Assembly (NCBI RefSeq): GCF_001402875.1
Contig: NZ_CP012946.1
Coordinates: 3,202,001 to 3,266,000, forward strand
Direction of reading: 5' to 3'
Source: Blastochloris viridis
GTDB lineage: Bacteria > Pseudomonadota > Alphaproteobacteria > Rhizobiales > Xanthobacteraceae
DNA length: 64,000 nucleotides
Part shown: in pieces, positions 38,859 to 51,490 of the stretch
Layout of the letters: every line of letters begins with the position of its first letter
How positions within the stretch are numbered: the first letter of the stretch is position 1
Notes under the pieces: model-generated
Told to the model about the DNA's origin: nothing
Database searches by the model: none
Seen by the model: only the letters and a program-made list of their open reading frames with translations
Made by a program: the position numbers and the translations under genes

Positions 38859-38874
38859 TGGCCTGTTTTTTGCT
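38859..38874 (+). promoter_or_regulatory. Candidate sigma-54 promoter of anfA
   Basis: TGGCCTGTTTTTTGCT has the GG and GC pairs 12 bases apart, as required for a -24/-12 promoter, with one deviation from TGGCAC. Start of transcription would be near 38885, 36 bases before anfA. The Mo-box lies about 78 bases upstream of that point. A sigma-70 promoter inside the Mo-box is the alternative. Confidence 0.5.
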
Positions 38875-38920
38875 TTGTACGCCGGAGTTGGGTTCCCCCG
38901 CTCCAGCTTGAAGGGCCTAT

Positions 38921-40531
<1,611 letters not shown>

Positions 40532-40671
40532 GCGCGCCGCCGTAATCGGCCGCGGCTCTCATTGCCACGCCCGGCGCTCGGGTGTCCGAAGCATCGGCTC
40601 GGCCGGGCCGAGCGACACGGTTGGCGGTACCGAGCGGCGACGAAAACCATTGTCCGCTTGCCGCTGTCATA

Positions 40672-40906
40672 CGGTTTCCGTTTTATCAGCTCGGCTCTTT
40701 CTTCCCTCTCCCCTTGCGGGAGAGGGTGCCGAGCGATCGCAAAGATCGCGAGGCGGGTGAGGGGTGCCTGCGCCGAGTAGGCTGAAATACCCCTCACCCG
40801 GCTCGGATTTCGCGGCGCTCATCCTCGCCACCCTCTCCCGCAAGGGGAGAGGGAAAAGACGCGCCCTTCGGCCAACGGCCGTTCCGAGCTGATCAACCGG
40901 AAACCG
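40672..40906. repeat. 235-bp nested inverted-repeat element
   Basis: Three pairs of arms are nested: 40672-40694 with 40884-40906 (imperfect 23 bp), 40702-40728 with 40829-40855 (perfect 27 bp, containing CTCTCCCCTTGCGGGAGAG), and 40754-40765 with 40789-40800 (perfect 12 bp). The CCCTCTCCC-type core resembles a common intergenic repeat of Hyphomicrobiales. It fills much of the anfA-anfH gap and may also terminate anfA transcripts. A direct repeat (GCGGTAC-GAGCGGC-ACG) flanks it near 40625 and 40932. Confidence 0.8.
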
Positions 40907-41178
40907 CATCATCGCCAAGCAGCAGCTTCGGCGGTACGGAGCGGCCACGCGAGTTTCCCGGAACAATCTCGCCGAACATTCCTCGACCTGACGGGGTTTT
41001 CCGGTTTCCGGACGACGAAGCGCCGGCCTGATCGGCCGGGTTCATACGAACCATCCGCACCAGTCCGCGGACTGAACATCATCGCCATCCGCCATCCGCC
41101 GCAGCGTCGACGCCGCCGGCATCGCGGTGCGTTGGCGCCAGACGCGCAGAAATCTACCCCGCTCGAACAATGCCGCGC

Positions 41179-41289
41179 GAATTTACCGGACCGGTCAATT
41201 CCCGCCAACGCAGCCGCCGCGACCGGCGAAACGTTGAAATTTACCGGATTGCACATTCCGCTGGAAATGCACCGCGGCCGCGCATTTCC
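41179..41289 (+). promoter_or_regulatory. Candidate upstream activator sites for AnfA
   Basis: A 23-bp near-perfect palindrome lies at 41179-41201 (AATTTACCGGA, then its partner CCGGTCAATT). Its left half, AATTTACCGGA, recurs exactly at 41238-41248. A third dyad pairs GGAAATGC (41263-41270) with GCATTTCC (41282-41289). They lie roughly 125-235 bases before the -24 element, the usual place for enhancer sites. Binding by AnfA is inferred. Confidence 0.5.
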
Positions 41290-41413
41290 GCGCGTCGGCG
41301 CTCGCCGCGTCGCGCCGAAAAACAAGGATCGAACAGCCGCTTAACCCAGCCGTTCGCCACGCCGGCCGATTTTCCGGCGGGCGTGCCGGTTTTCTGCCGC
41401 CGCCACCCCGGTC

Positions 41414-41428
41414 TGGCACGGCAGTTGC
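41414..41428 (+). promoter_or_regulatory. Sigma-54 (-24/-12) promoter of anfHDGKO
   Basis: TGGCACGGCAGTTGC is an exact match to the sigma-54 consensus, TGGCAC-N5-TTGC. Transcription should start near 41440, leaving a leader of about 47 bases before anfH. AnfA is the expected activator. Confidence 0.93.
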
Positions 41429-41483
41429 GATACCGGCTCAACGTGACGCGAAATTCTTCGCAAGCCAGACTAGGGGATTTTGA

Positions 41484-42314
<831 letters not shown>

Positions 42315-42368
42315 CGCAGACCTCCTCTCCCGACCCGATCCTGAGCCCGCGCAATCGTCCCCGCATAA

Positions 42369-43949
<1,581 letters not shown>

Positions 43950-43973
43950 CGACGAGCGACGAGGACGAACGAG

Positions 43974-44390
43974 ATGGATGACATCACCAAAACCAACGCG
44001 CTCGCGGACAGCCTGACAATCGGTGGCCTCACGGTTCCGGTCGACGCCGTCACCTCCGAACGCCTCGACCAGATGGTCGACTACATCATGAAATACTGCC
44101 TGTGGCAGTTCAACTCGCGCGGCTGGGACCGCAAGAAGCAGAATGCCGGCATCATCCCCAGGACGGCGCAGCTTCTCACCGGCGAGGAGGTGGCGCGCGA
44201 GACGCCGTCCGACCGTTACTACTGGGTCGAGGCGGTGACACTCGCCGAAGCCTACCGCGAGCGCATGCCGTGGCTCGCCGACATGACCAAGGAGGAGATC
44301 AAGACGCTGCTGCAACGGCTGCACGAGCGCATCGACTATCTCGTTGTCGATGGCTCGCTGAACGAAGAACTCACCGTGCCGCACTATTGA
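43974..44390 (+). CDS. anfG: Iron-only nitrogenase delta subunit AnfG
   Basis: A 138-residue, largely helical protein with the family segments DQMVDYIMKYCLWQFNSRGW and ERMPWLADMTKEEIKTLLQR. The delta subunit is found only in V- and Fe-only nitrogenases, packs on AnfD and is required for N2 reduction. It follows anfD by 24 bases and precedes anfK by 11. Confidence 0.96.
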   Translation: MDDITKTNALADSLTIGGLTVPVDAVTSERLDQMVDYIMKYCLWQFNSRGWDRKKQNAGIIPRTAQLLTGEEVARETPSDRYYWVEAVTLAEAYRERMPWLADMTKEEIKTLLQRLHERIDYLVVDGSLNEELTVPHY

Positions 44391-44401
44391 TCGGAACCAT
44401 C

Positions 44402-45844
44402 ATGTCCAGCGAAGCAATGTCCAGCGATTCCTGCGATATCGAAACCTGCGAAACCAAGTTCTGCCAGCTCAAGACCAAGGAGCGTATCGGCACCATCAAT
44501 CCGATCTTCACCTGCCAGCCGGCCGGCGCGCAGTATGCCTCGATCGGCATCAAGGACTGCATCGGCATCGTCCACGGCGGCCAGGGCTGCGTGATGTTCG
44601 TGCGCCTCCTGATCTCGCAGCACCTCAAGGAGAGCTTCGAGATCGCGTCCTCCTCGGTGCATGAGGATGGCGCGGTGTTCGGCGCCACCGGCCGCGTCGA
44701 GGAAGGCATCGACGTGCTGCTGGCGCGCTATCCGCACGTCCGCGTCATCCCGATCATCACCACCTGCTCGACTGAGATCATCGGCGACGACTGCGACGGC
44801 GTCGTCAACAAGCTGGAGGAGGGCCTGCTCCAGGAGAAGTACGCCGGCCGCGACGTCCATCTTCTCGTCATCAAGACGCCGAGCTTCGTCGGGTCGATGG
44901 TGAGCGGCTACGACATCGCGGTGCGCGACTTCGTCAAGAAGTTCGCGCACAAGACCGAGCCGAACGGCAAGATCAATCTCATCACCGGCTGGGCCAATCC
45001 GGGCGACGTCAAGGAGCTGAAGCACCTCCTCGCCGAGATGGATATCGACGCCACCGTGCTGTTCGAGATCGAGGATTTCGACTCGCCGATCATGCCGGAC
45101 GGCAGCGCGGTGTCGCACGGCGGCACCACCATCGAGGACCTGCAGGACACCGGCAACGCGCTCGGCACCATCGCCCTCAATCGCTATGAGGGCGGCAAGG
45201 CCGCGCAGTTCCTGCAGAAGAAGTTCAAGATGCCGACCATCATCGGCCCGACCCCGATCGGCATCCGCAACACCGACACCTTCCTGCGGAACCTCAAGGA
45301 GATGACCGGCAAGCCGATCCCGCCGTCGCTGGTCAAGGAACGCGGCATCGCGCTCGACGCGCTGGCCGATCTCACCCACATGTTCCTCGCCGACAAGAAG
45401 GTGGCGATCTACGGCAACCCCGACCTCGTCATCGGGCTCGCCGAATTCTGCCTCGACCTCGAGATGAAGCCGGTGCTGCTGCTGCTCGGCGACGACAACT
45501 CGACCTACGGCAAGGACCCGCGCATCCAGGCGATCCAGGCCGGCGTCGACTTCCCGATGGAGATCATCACCAACGCCGACTTCTGGGAGCTGGAGCGGCG
45601 CATCAAGGACGGCGACATCGAGCTTGATCTGATCCTCGGCCACTCCAAGGGACGGTTCGTGTCGATCGACTACAACATCCCGATGGTGCGCGTGGGCTTT
45701 CCCACCTACGACCGCGCCGGCCTGTTCCGTCACCCGGTGGTCGGCTATGGCGGCGCCACCTGGCTCGCCGAGCAGATGGCCAACGCGCTGTTCACCGACA
45801 TGGAATACAAGAAGAACAAGGAGTGGGTGCTCAACGTGTGGTGA
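44402..45844 (+). CDS. anfK: Iron-only nitrogenase beta subunit AnfK
   Basis: A 480-residue subunit that shares the P-cluster with AnfD through Cys38 (NPIFTCQPAGAQ), Cys63 (GGQGCVMFVR) and Cys122 (TTCSTEIIGDD). The middle and C terminus (LTGWANPGDVKELKHLLAEM, FPTYDRAGLFRHP, KKNKEWVLNVW) are fully AnfK-like. The first about 20 residues carry three further Cys (11, 16, 21). ATG 44402 is used; a second ATG at 44417 would remove five residues. Confidence 0.96.
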   Translation: MSSEAMSSDSCDIETCETKFCQLKTKERIGTINPIFTCQPAGAQYASIGIKDCIGIVHGGQGCVMFVRLLISQHLKESFEIASSSVHEDGAVFGATGRVEEGIDVLLARYPHVRVIPIITTCSTEIIGDDCDGVVNKLEEGLLQEKYAGRDVHLLVIKTPSFVGSMVSGYDIAVRDFVKKFAHKTEPNGKINLITGWANPGDVKELKHLLAEMDIDATVLFEIEDFDSPIMPDGSAVSHGGTTIEDLQDTGNALGTIALNRYEGGKAAQFLQKKFKMPTIIGPTPIGIRNTDTFLRNLKEMTGKPIPPSLVKERGIALDALADLTHMFLADKKVAIYGNPDLVIGLAEFCLDLEMKPVLLLLGDDNSTYGKDPRIQAIQAGVDFPMEIITNADFWELERRIKDGDIELDLILGHSKGRFVSIDYNIPMVRVGFPTYDRAGLFRHPVVGYGGATWLAEQMANALFTDMEYKKNKEWVLNVW

Positions 45845-45880
45845 CGTGACCGGGCAACTCGATTGAGCGGACGTGAGACG

Positions 45881-46522
45881 ATGCGGATCGCGGCCTTTAT
45901 CGACGAGAACGGCGCCCTCGCCGGTCTGCATCAGCACGGCTGCATCGTGCTCTATGACGATGCCTCCGGCGCCTGGACCGTTCAGCGGGACATCCCGTTT
46001 CCAGGCGCCGGAGTGCCGGCCACCATCGCCGGCCTCAAGGCACGCCTCATCCAGGCGGTGGGGCAATTCGACGATTGCAATGTGTTCGTCTCGGCCGGCT
46101 CGAAAGGCGCGCTCAGCGCGATCCTGCAGGATGAGCTGGGCTTCCAGACCTGGCAGAGCCAGGGGTTTGCGCTCGACGTGCTCGACGCGGTGGCGCTGAA
46201 GGAATCCGAACGCCTGGCGGAGATTGCCGCGGCGGCGGTGGCGGACGACGCCGGCGAGCCGCCGACGCTGGTGCTGGAGCGGGTCGGAGCCGAGCACTAC
46301 CGCGCCGATCTCACCCGCTTCCAGAATCCCGACGGCTCGCACGATTCGATGGCGGTGCTGCTGCCGGTCCTGCAACAGCGCGGCTTCCGGCGACTGGAAC
46401 TGGTGTGCGACCACAATCCGAAATGGCTGTGGCGCACGGTGCGCGAGCTCGGCCTCAAGCTAAAGCGTGAAATCGTGATGCGCGAGGGGGTGATGTCCAC
46501 CATCACCATCTGCGCGGAGTGA
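45881..46522 (+). CDS. anfO: Fe-only nitrogenase accessory protein AnfO
   Basis: A 213-residue protein starting MRIAAFIDENGALAG, with PFPGAGVPATIAGLKARLIQ and a C-terminal segment RRLELVCDHNPKWLWRTVREL. It matches AnfO, which is found only with anf operons and is needed for diazotrophic growth with the Fe nitrogenase; its biochemical role is unsettled. It follows anfK by 36 bases. ATG 45881 is preferred over an upstream TTG. Confidence 0.88.
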   Translation: MRIAAFIDENGALAGLHQHGCIVLYDDASGAWTVQRDIPFPGAGVPATIAGLKARLIQAVGQFDDCNVFVSAGSKGALSAILQDELGFQTWQSQGFALDVLDAVALKESERLAEIAAAAVADDAGEPPTLVLERVGAEHYRADLTRFQNPDGSHDSMAVLLPVLQQRGFRRLELVCDHNPKWLWRTVRELGLKLKREIVMREGVMSTITICAE

Positions 46523-46572
46523 AGCGCGGCCGGCGCACCGGCGCGGGCGCCGTCAATTCGGAGGGAGCGACC

Positions 46573-47115
46573 ATGCTGTCAAAGCGCAAGCCGACGAAGA
46601 TCCTGTATTTCGCCTACGGCCCGACCATGAACCCGGCGCTGATGGCGGAGATCTGCCCCGGCGCCGTGGCGGTGGCGCCCGCTGCGCTACCCGACCACGA
46701 GCTGGCGTTCTTCGGCCATTCCGACACCTGGGACGGCGCGGAGAAGACGCTGGTGTGCCGCCCCGGCGCGACGGCGTGGGGCATGCTCTACCGGCTGTCG
46801 GCGTCCGACCTCGACCGGCTCGACGCCCACCAGGGCGCCAAGGCGGACGGCAGCGGTCCCTATTTCCATTTCCCGACCGAAGCGCTCGGCGCCGATCGGC
46901 AGCGCCACGACGTGGTGTTCTACAAGCGCTCCATCAACGGCGAGCCGCGCCTGCCCAGCACCGACTATGTCGCGCACATCATCGCCGGCGCCGAGGCGCA
47001 CCACCTGCCGCAGGACTATATCGACCGGCTGCGCCGCCTGCCGGCCCGCGCGGCGAGCTACGGCGTGCCGCTGCGCCGCGCCGGCGCCGGCCACGCGGTC
47101 GGCTGCGCCTGCTGA
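46573..47115 (+). CDS. Gamma-glutamylcyclotransferase-like protein at the end of the anf operon
   Basis: A 180-residue GGCT-fold protein. The N-terminal substrate loop reads YFAYGPTMNPALM where the family usually has YGSN, and the position that normally carries the catalytic Glu (LDxxEG) reads LDAHQGA, so ordinary cyclotransferase activity is doubtful. ATG 46573 has GGAGGGAGC upstream and lies 51 bases after anfO, suggesting co-transcription. The Cys-rich end (HAVGCAC) is also odd. It could be a structural or ligand-binding helper for the nitrogenase, but no function is known to me. Confidence 0.75.
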   Translation: MLSKRKPTKILYFAYGPTMNPALMAEICPGAVAVAPAALPDHELAFFGHSDTWDGAEKTLVCRPGATAWGMLYRLSASDLDRLDAHQGAKADGSGPYFHFPTEALGADRQRHDVVFYKRSINGEPRLPSTDYVAHIIAGAEAHHLPQDYIDRLRRLPARAASYGVPLRRAGAGHAVGCAC

Positions 47116-47145
47116 GGGGCGCGTTCGGCTTCGGCCGGCCCCGCC

Positions 47146-48477
47146 TCAGCTCAGGAGCGGGCTCCAGGCCGGGTCGGAGGCGTAGCTCGGCGTCGGCACG
47201 CGCTGCTCGTTCTGGCCGGTGAGGTCGACGGTGAACAGCTGCGGCCCGCCGGCGCCGCCCGGATCGCGCCAGAACATCAGCACGCGGCCGTTCGGGGCCC
47301 AGGTCGGCCCCTCATTGTGGTAGCCGGCGGTGAGGATGCGCTCGCCCGAGCCGTCGGTGCGCATCACGCCGATGGCGAACTGGCCGCCGCCCTGCTTGGT
47401 GAAGGCGATCAGATCGCCGCGCGGCGACCACACCGGCGTGGTGTAGCTGCCGTCGCCGAACGACAGCCGGCGCTGGCCGGAGCCGTCCGACCCCATGATG
47501 TAGAGCTGGGCCGAGCCGCCGCGGTCGGAGGCGAACGCGATCTGGCGGCCGTCGGGCGAGTAGCACGGCGCAACGTCGATGGCGCCGGAGTTCGACAGCC
47601 GCGTCACCGATTTTGAGCGCAGGTCCATGACGTGGATCGACGTCACGCCGCCCTGCTCGGCGGAGAACACCACGCGCTGGCCGTCCGGCGAGAAGCGCGG
47701 GCTGAGCGTCATGCCGGGGAAGTTGCCGACCGCCTCGCGCTGGCCGGTCTCGATGTTCATCAGGAACACCCGCCAGGAGCCGCGGTTCAGCGCCATGTAG
47801 GTGATGTCCTGGCTCGACGGCGAAAAGCGCGGCGTGATGACGTCCTCGTCGCCGCGGCTGAGATAGCGGACGTTGGCGCCGTCCTGGTCCATCACCGCAA
47901 GGCGCTTGACGCGGCGTTCCTTGGGGCCGGACTCGTCGACGAACACGATGCGGGTGTCGAAATAGCCCTTCTCGCCGGTGAGTCGCTCATAGATGGCGTC
48001 GGCGATGATGTGGGCGACGCGCCGCCAGTTCTCGGATGTGGTGAAATACTGCTGGCCGGTGAGCTGGCTGCCACCGAACACGTCCCACAGCCGGAACTCC
48101 GCCTTGAGCCGACCGTCGGGCTGGCGGGTCATGCGGCCGGTGACCAGCGCCTGGGCGTTGATCACCCGCCAGTCGGGATAGCGCGGCTGGACGTCGAAAT
48201 TGGTGATGCGCTCGATGAAGGCCTGCGGCGAGATCGGCGCGAACAGGCCGGAGCGCTTGAGGTCGGCGGTGATCACCTGGGTGACGTTGCGCCCAACCTC
48301 GCCATCGGCGCCGCTGGCGCCGATGAAGTCCGGCAGCGCGATCGGCAGCGGCTGCACCGTGCCCTGCGTGATGTCGAGCTTGAGCAGGGCGCTCGCCGGC
48401 TGCGGCAGGAGGAGCGATGTCGCGCCGGCGGCGCCAGCGAGGAGAAGGTTTCGTCGGGTCGGGTGAAAAACGGGCAT
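47146..48477 (-). CDS. tolB: TolB periplasmic beta-propeller protein
   Basis: A 443-residue protein. The signal sequence has a twin-arginine-like start ([19 protein letters not shown]). An N-terminal alpha/beta domain follows to about residue 170, then a six-bladed propeller with repeated SPDGxxI/V-type blades ([32 protein letters not shown]). TolB links the Tol complex to Pal and the outer membrane during division. It is last of tolQRAB here, convergent with the anf operon, with no pal following. Confidence 0.95.
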   Translation of the reverse strand: MPVFHPTRRNLLLAGAAGATSLLLPQPASALLKLDITQGTVQPLPIALPDFIGASGADGEVGRNVTQVITADLKRSGLFAPISPQAFIERITNFDVQPRYPDWRVINAQALVTGRMTRQPDGRLKAEFRLWDVFGGSQLTGQQYFTTSENWRRVAHIIADAIYERLTGEKGYFDTRIVFVDESGPKERRVKRLAVMDQDGANVRYLSRGDEDVITPRFSPSSQDITYMALNRGSWRVFLMNIETGQREAVGNFPGMTLSPRFSPDGQRVVFSAEQGGVTSIHVMDLRSKSVTRLSNSGAIDVAPCYSPDGRQIAFASDRGGSAQLYIMGSDGSGQRRLSFGDGSYTTPVWSPRGDLIAFTKQGGGQFAIGVMRTDGSGERILTAGYHNEGPTWAPNGRVLMFWRDPGGAGGPQLFTVDLTGQNEQRVPTPSYASDPAWSPLLS

Positions 48478-48502
48478 CTCAATCTCAGACGATGGGCGGG
48501 CG

Positions 48503-49528
48503 TCAGCCCCGGAACATGTCGCGCGGATCGAAGGTGACTTCGACGTCGCGCCACGCCTCGTATTTTGCGACGGGAAGGGTGTAAGGCGCGCAACGGCGGA
48601 TGGCGCGCATCGCGCTTTCGGCGGCGATCTGGAAGGTCGAGCCGCCGCCGCGGTCGACCACCATCGGCTGGCCGGCGAGCGAACCATCCTGGTTGAGCGA
48701 AATGCGGATGCGAACGATCAGATCGCGCGCGTCGGACACGCCGACCGGCGGGTTCCAGCAGCGTTGGATCTGACCGCGCAATGCGTCGATCTCGGTCTGC
48801 GACAGCTGCGCCGCAGCGCCGGTGACGGTGCCGAGGGAAGCGGTGCGCGACACCTCGGCGCCGGTCGCGGCCTGACGCGTCGATTCGCGCTTGTCGAGCA
48901 GCGCCGCGATCCGGGTCGGATCGAACTTGCTGTTCGGGTCCGGCGGCGCGGTCTGCTGCTGCGGCGCCGCCTGCTTCGGCCGCTCCGGCGGCTTGGGCTT
49001 TTCGGCCACCTTCTTGGGCGGCTCGGGCTTCGGCTCCGGCTTGGGGTCGGGCTTCTTCGGTTCGGTCTTGGCGATCAGCTTCTCCAGCGCCTCGGCGTCC
49101 GGCTTGATCTCCGGCTTGGGCTCGGCCTTCTTCGGCTCCGGCTTGGACTCGGGCTTTTGCGGCTCGGGCTTGGGCTCGGGTTTGGCCTCGGCCTTTTTCT
49201 CGGGCTCGGGCGGGCGTTCGACCTTGGGCGGCAGCGGCGGCGGAGGGGCAACGGCGTCGACCGGCGGCTTCTCGCTGATCTTCTTGGCTTCGTGTTCCGG
49301 GGGCTTGGACTCGGCGATCTTCTCGACCAGCTGGCGCGGCTTTTCCGCCTTCGGCGCGGTCTTCTGGCCGCGGGTGAGCTGGGTGAATTCGGACAGCGAC
49401 ATCACGTCGACGTTCAAGGAATCGGTGGGCGTGACGGTCATCGGCTGGGCGTCGAAGGTGACGATCCCGATGCCGAAGACCACCGCGTGGAGCGAGGCCG
49501 AGGCGGCGATGCTCCGTCTGTCGCGCAT
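48503..49528 (-). CDS. tolA: TolA envelope-spanning protein
   Basis: A 341-residue protein. A short N-terminal helix ([17 protein letters not shown]) anchors it. A long Pro/Lys/Glu-rich spacer follows (about residues 60-215, with repeated [12 protein letters not shown] units), then a C-terminal TonB/TolA-like domain ([33 protein letters not shown]). It transmits force from TolQR to the outer membrane. Its start overlaps the tolR stop by one base. Confidence 0.93.
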   Translation of the reverse strand: MRDRRSIAASASLHAVVFGIGIVTFDAQPMTVTPTDSLNVDVMSLSEFTQLTRGQKTAPKAEKPRQLVEKIAESKPPEHEAKKISEKPPVDAVAPPPPLPPKVERPPEPEKKAEAKPEPKPEPQKPESKPEPKKAEPKPEIKPDAEALEKLIAKTEPKKPDPKPEPKPEPPKKVAEKPKPPERPKQAAPQQQTAPPDPNSKFDPTRIAALLDKRESTRQAATGAEVSRTASLGTVTGAAAQLSQTEIDALRGQIQRCWNPPVGVSDARDLIVRIRISLNQDGSLAGQPMVVDRGGGSTFQIAAESAMRAIRRCAPYTLPVAKYEAWRDVEVTFDPRDMFRG

Positions 49529-49989
49529 CAGCTCCCCTGCTCCACTTCGGTCACCAGCGCAACGCGCCGGAACCCGGCGGCCGACAGCCGTCCCATCACC
49601 TTCATCACCGTGCCGTAGTCGACGGTCTTGTCGCCGCGCACGAACACCCGCTCATCCTGGCCGCCGCCGCGGGCCTGGGCGATGGCCTGCAGCTTCGGCA
49701 CCAGTTCGGCGATCTGGATCTCGCTGTTCATCAGGAACACCTGGCCCTTGGTGTTGACCGAGATGGTCACCGGCTCGGTGTTCTGCTCGATGCCTTTGGC
49801 CTGGGTCTGCGGCAGGTCGATCGGCACGCCGACGGTCAGCAGCGGCGCCGACACCATGAAGATGATGAGCAGCACCAGCATCACGTCGACGAACGGCGTG
49901 ACGTTGATTTCGCTCATGATGGCGCGGCCGCCTCTGCGGCGGCGCCGTCCAGCCCTGGTGTTGCCCGCAGAGGGAGCAGCGGCACCCAT
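49528..49989 (-). CDS. tolR: TolR (ExbD-type) inner-membrane protein
   Basis: A 153-residue protein. After a basic lead (RAGRRRRRGG) comes one helix containing the conserved Asp of the proton path (EINVTPFVDVMLVLLIIFMV), then a periplasmic ExbD/TolR domain (VFVRGDKTVDYGTVMKVMG). With TolQ it forms the proton-driven motor. ATG 49989 has AGGAGAGG upstream. Confidence 0.94.
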   Translation of the reverse strand: MGAAAPSAGNTRAGRRRRRGGRAIMSEINVTPFVDVMLVLLIIFMVSAPLLTVGVPIDLPQTQAKGIEQNTEPVTISVNTKGQVFLMNSEIQIAELVPKLQAIAQARGGGQDERVFVRGDKTVDYGTVMKVMGRLSAAGFRRVALVTEVEQGS

Positions 49990-50071
49990 CGCCTTCAACC
50001 TCTCCTCGACCTGCCCCTTGGACGAGCCCGCGTTCGTGCCGGGGCCGGGTCCGTGTCGGGCGGCGATCTGC

Positions 50072-50767
50072 CTACCCCTGTTCGTCGATCTGGCGCGACA
50101 GGATCGCCGAGAACTCGTCGGCGAATCCTTCCAGCCGCGAGGCCTGTCGGCTGACTTCGGAGGTGAACTTATTGTAGAAAATCGTCGCCGGTATGGCGGC
50201 GATCAAGCCCATGGCGGTGGCGAACAGCGCCTCGGCGATGCCCGGTGCCACCACCGCCAGCGAAGTGTTCTTGGAGGCGGCAATCGACTGGAAGCTAGTC
50301 ATGATGCCCCAGACGGTGCCGAACAGGCCGACGAACGGGCCGGCGGAGCCGACGGTGGCGAGCACCAGCAGCTTTGCTTCCAGCCGCTCGACCTCGCGCG
50401 CGATCGACACGTCCATCGCGCGGTCGATGCGCTGCTGCAAGCCGGCAAACGAGCGCGCACCGCCCTCGAACGTGCGCTTCCACTCGCGCATCGCCGCCAC
50501 GAACAGCGCCGCAACCGACTCGTTGGGCCGCGCCGCCAGCGTACGATAGAGCTCCTCCAGCGACTGGCCGGACCAGAAGGTCTGTTCGAACTGATCGGCC
50601 GCGGCGCGGGTGCGGCGGAACAGGAACCATTTTTCGATGGCGATCGCCCACACCCACACCGAGGCGGTGATCAGGCCGATCATGACGGCCTTGACCACCC
50701 AATTGGCCTGCCAGAACAGGCCAAGCAGGGACATGTCGACGGAAGCGGTGATATCGGCAGGATTCAT
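50072..50767 (-). CDS. tolQ: TolQ (ExbB/MotA-type) inner-membrane protein
   Basis: A 231-residue protein with three membrane helices. The first is VKAVMIGLITASVWVWAIAI; the later pair lie in LATVGSAGPFVGLFGTVWGI and EALFATAMGLIAAIPATIFY, the conserved MotA/TolQ/ExbB segments. It starts the tolQRAB operon. ATG 50767 is chosen over the longer frame because the family begins with this short lead. Confidence 0.94.
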   Translation of the reverse strand: MNPADITASVDMSLLGLFWQANWVVKAVMIGLITASVWVWAIAIEKWFLFRRTRAAADQFEQTFWSGQSLEELYRTLAARPNESVAALFVAAMREWKRTFEGGARSFAGLQQRIDRAMDVSIAREVERLEAKLLVLATVGSAGPFVGLFGTVWGIMTSFQSIAASKNTSLAVVAPGIAEALFATAMGLIAAIPATIFYNKFTSEVSRQASRLEGFADEFSAILSRQIDEQG

Positions 50768-51199
50768 TGGTACTGCTTTCGGTCGTCCGTCTCCGGCATC
50801 GCACGGCACCACGCTCGGACGAGATCACGGCCCGCACCGTCGACGATGAACGGAAGGCGCTACGGCACCTTGCGACAACGGCAGGCAACGTTCGAATCGC
50901 TGGCGAATATGGCTGAACAAGGGCGCCTCGCCGGACGTCCGCACGCTTCAAATGCCGCGCCGCCGCTTAACGGCCGGTTAACGATGATGCGATGACGGCC
51001 GCGCCAAACGTCGCGCTGCGCCTGGTGGTGCGCGGGGCGCGGCGCGCGCACGGAGGGGCCGGCAAACGAAAACCGCCGGGCTCAAAGTCGGCGGCGCGCA
51101 ATGACGGCGGCAACGCCGCAGCCTGACGTCGAAGGAAGCCCCATCGTGGTAGGTGGGATTTTATGCTACCCTATGGCGTGCAACGATGAGGATTTGGCG
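50768..51199. promoter_or_regulatory. Intergenic region with parDE operator-like dyad
   Basis: This 432-base region separates divergent tolQ and parD. Near parD, GGTAG (51148-51152) and CTACC (51166-51170) form a dyad around a TATGCT -10-like hexamer, a good candidate for ParD autoregulation. The tolQ side shows no clear promoter by eye and no small gene is evident. Confidence 0.45.
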
Positions 51200-51490
51200 A
51201 TGCCATCCGCTGAGAAAATCAGCGTCACCATGACGCCAGATATGCTCCGCGCCATCCGGGACAGCGTGGAAGCCGGAGAGTATGCCTCCACCAGCGAAGC
51301 GATGCGCGACGCCGTGCGCATCTGGCAGCGCCAGCGGCTGGAGGATGCGGAGCGCCTTGCGGCCATTCGTGCTCGCGTGCGCCGGTCACTGCACGACCCC
51401 CGCTCCGATCTGGAGGACGAGGACGTCGAGGCCCGGCTGCAAGCGCTCTTTGCCGACACGGCGAAAGCCCGCCGCGATGCGCCAGCTTAA
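51200..51490 (+). CDS. parD: ParD-family antitoxin
   Basis: A 96-residue protein with an N-terminal ribbon-helix-helix (KISVTMTPDMLRAIRDSVEA, GEYASTSEAMRDAVRIWQRQ) and an acidic C-terminal toxin-binding tail. It neutralises ParE and represses the operon. ATG 51200 is preferred, as family members begin shortly before the first beta strand; an ATG 24 bases upstream is possible. It overlaps parE by 14 bases. Confidence 0.9.
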   Translation: MPSAEKISVTMTPDMLRAIRDSVEAGEYASTSEAMRDAVRIWQRQRLEDAERLAAIRARVRRSLHDPRSDLEDEDVEARLQALFADTAKARRDAPA

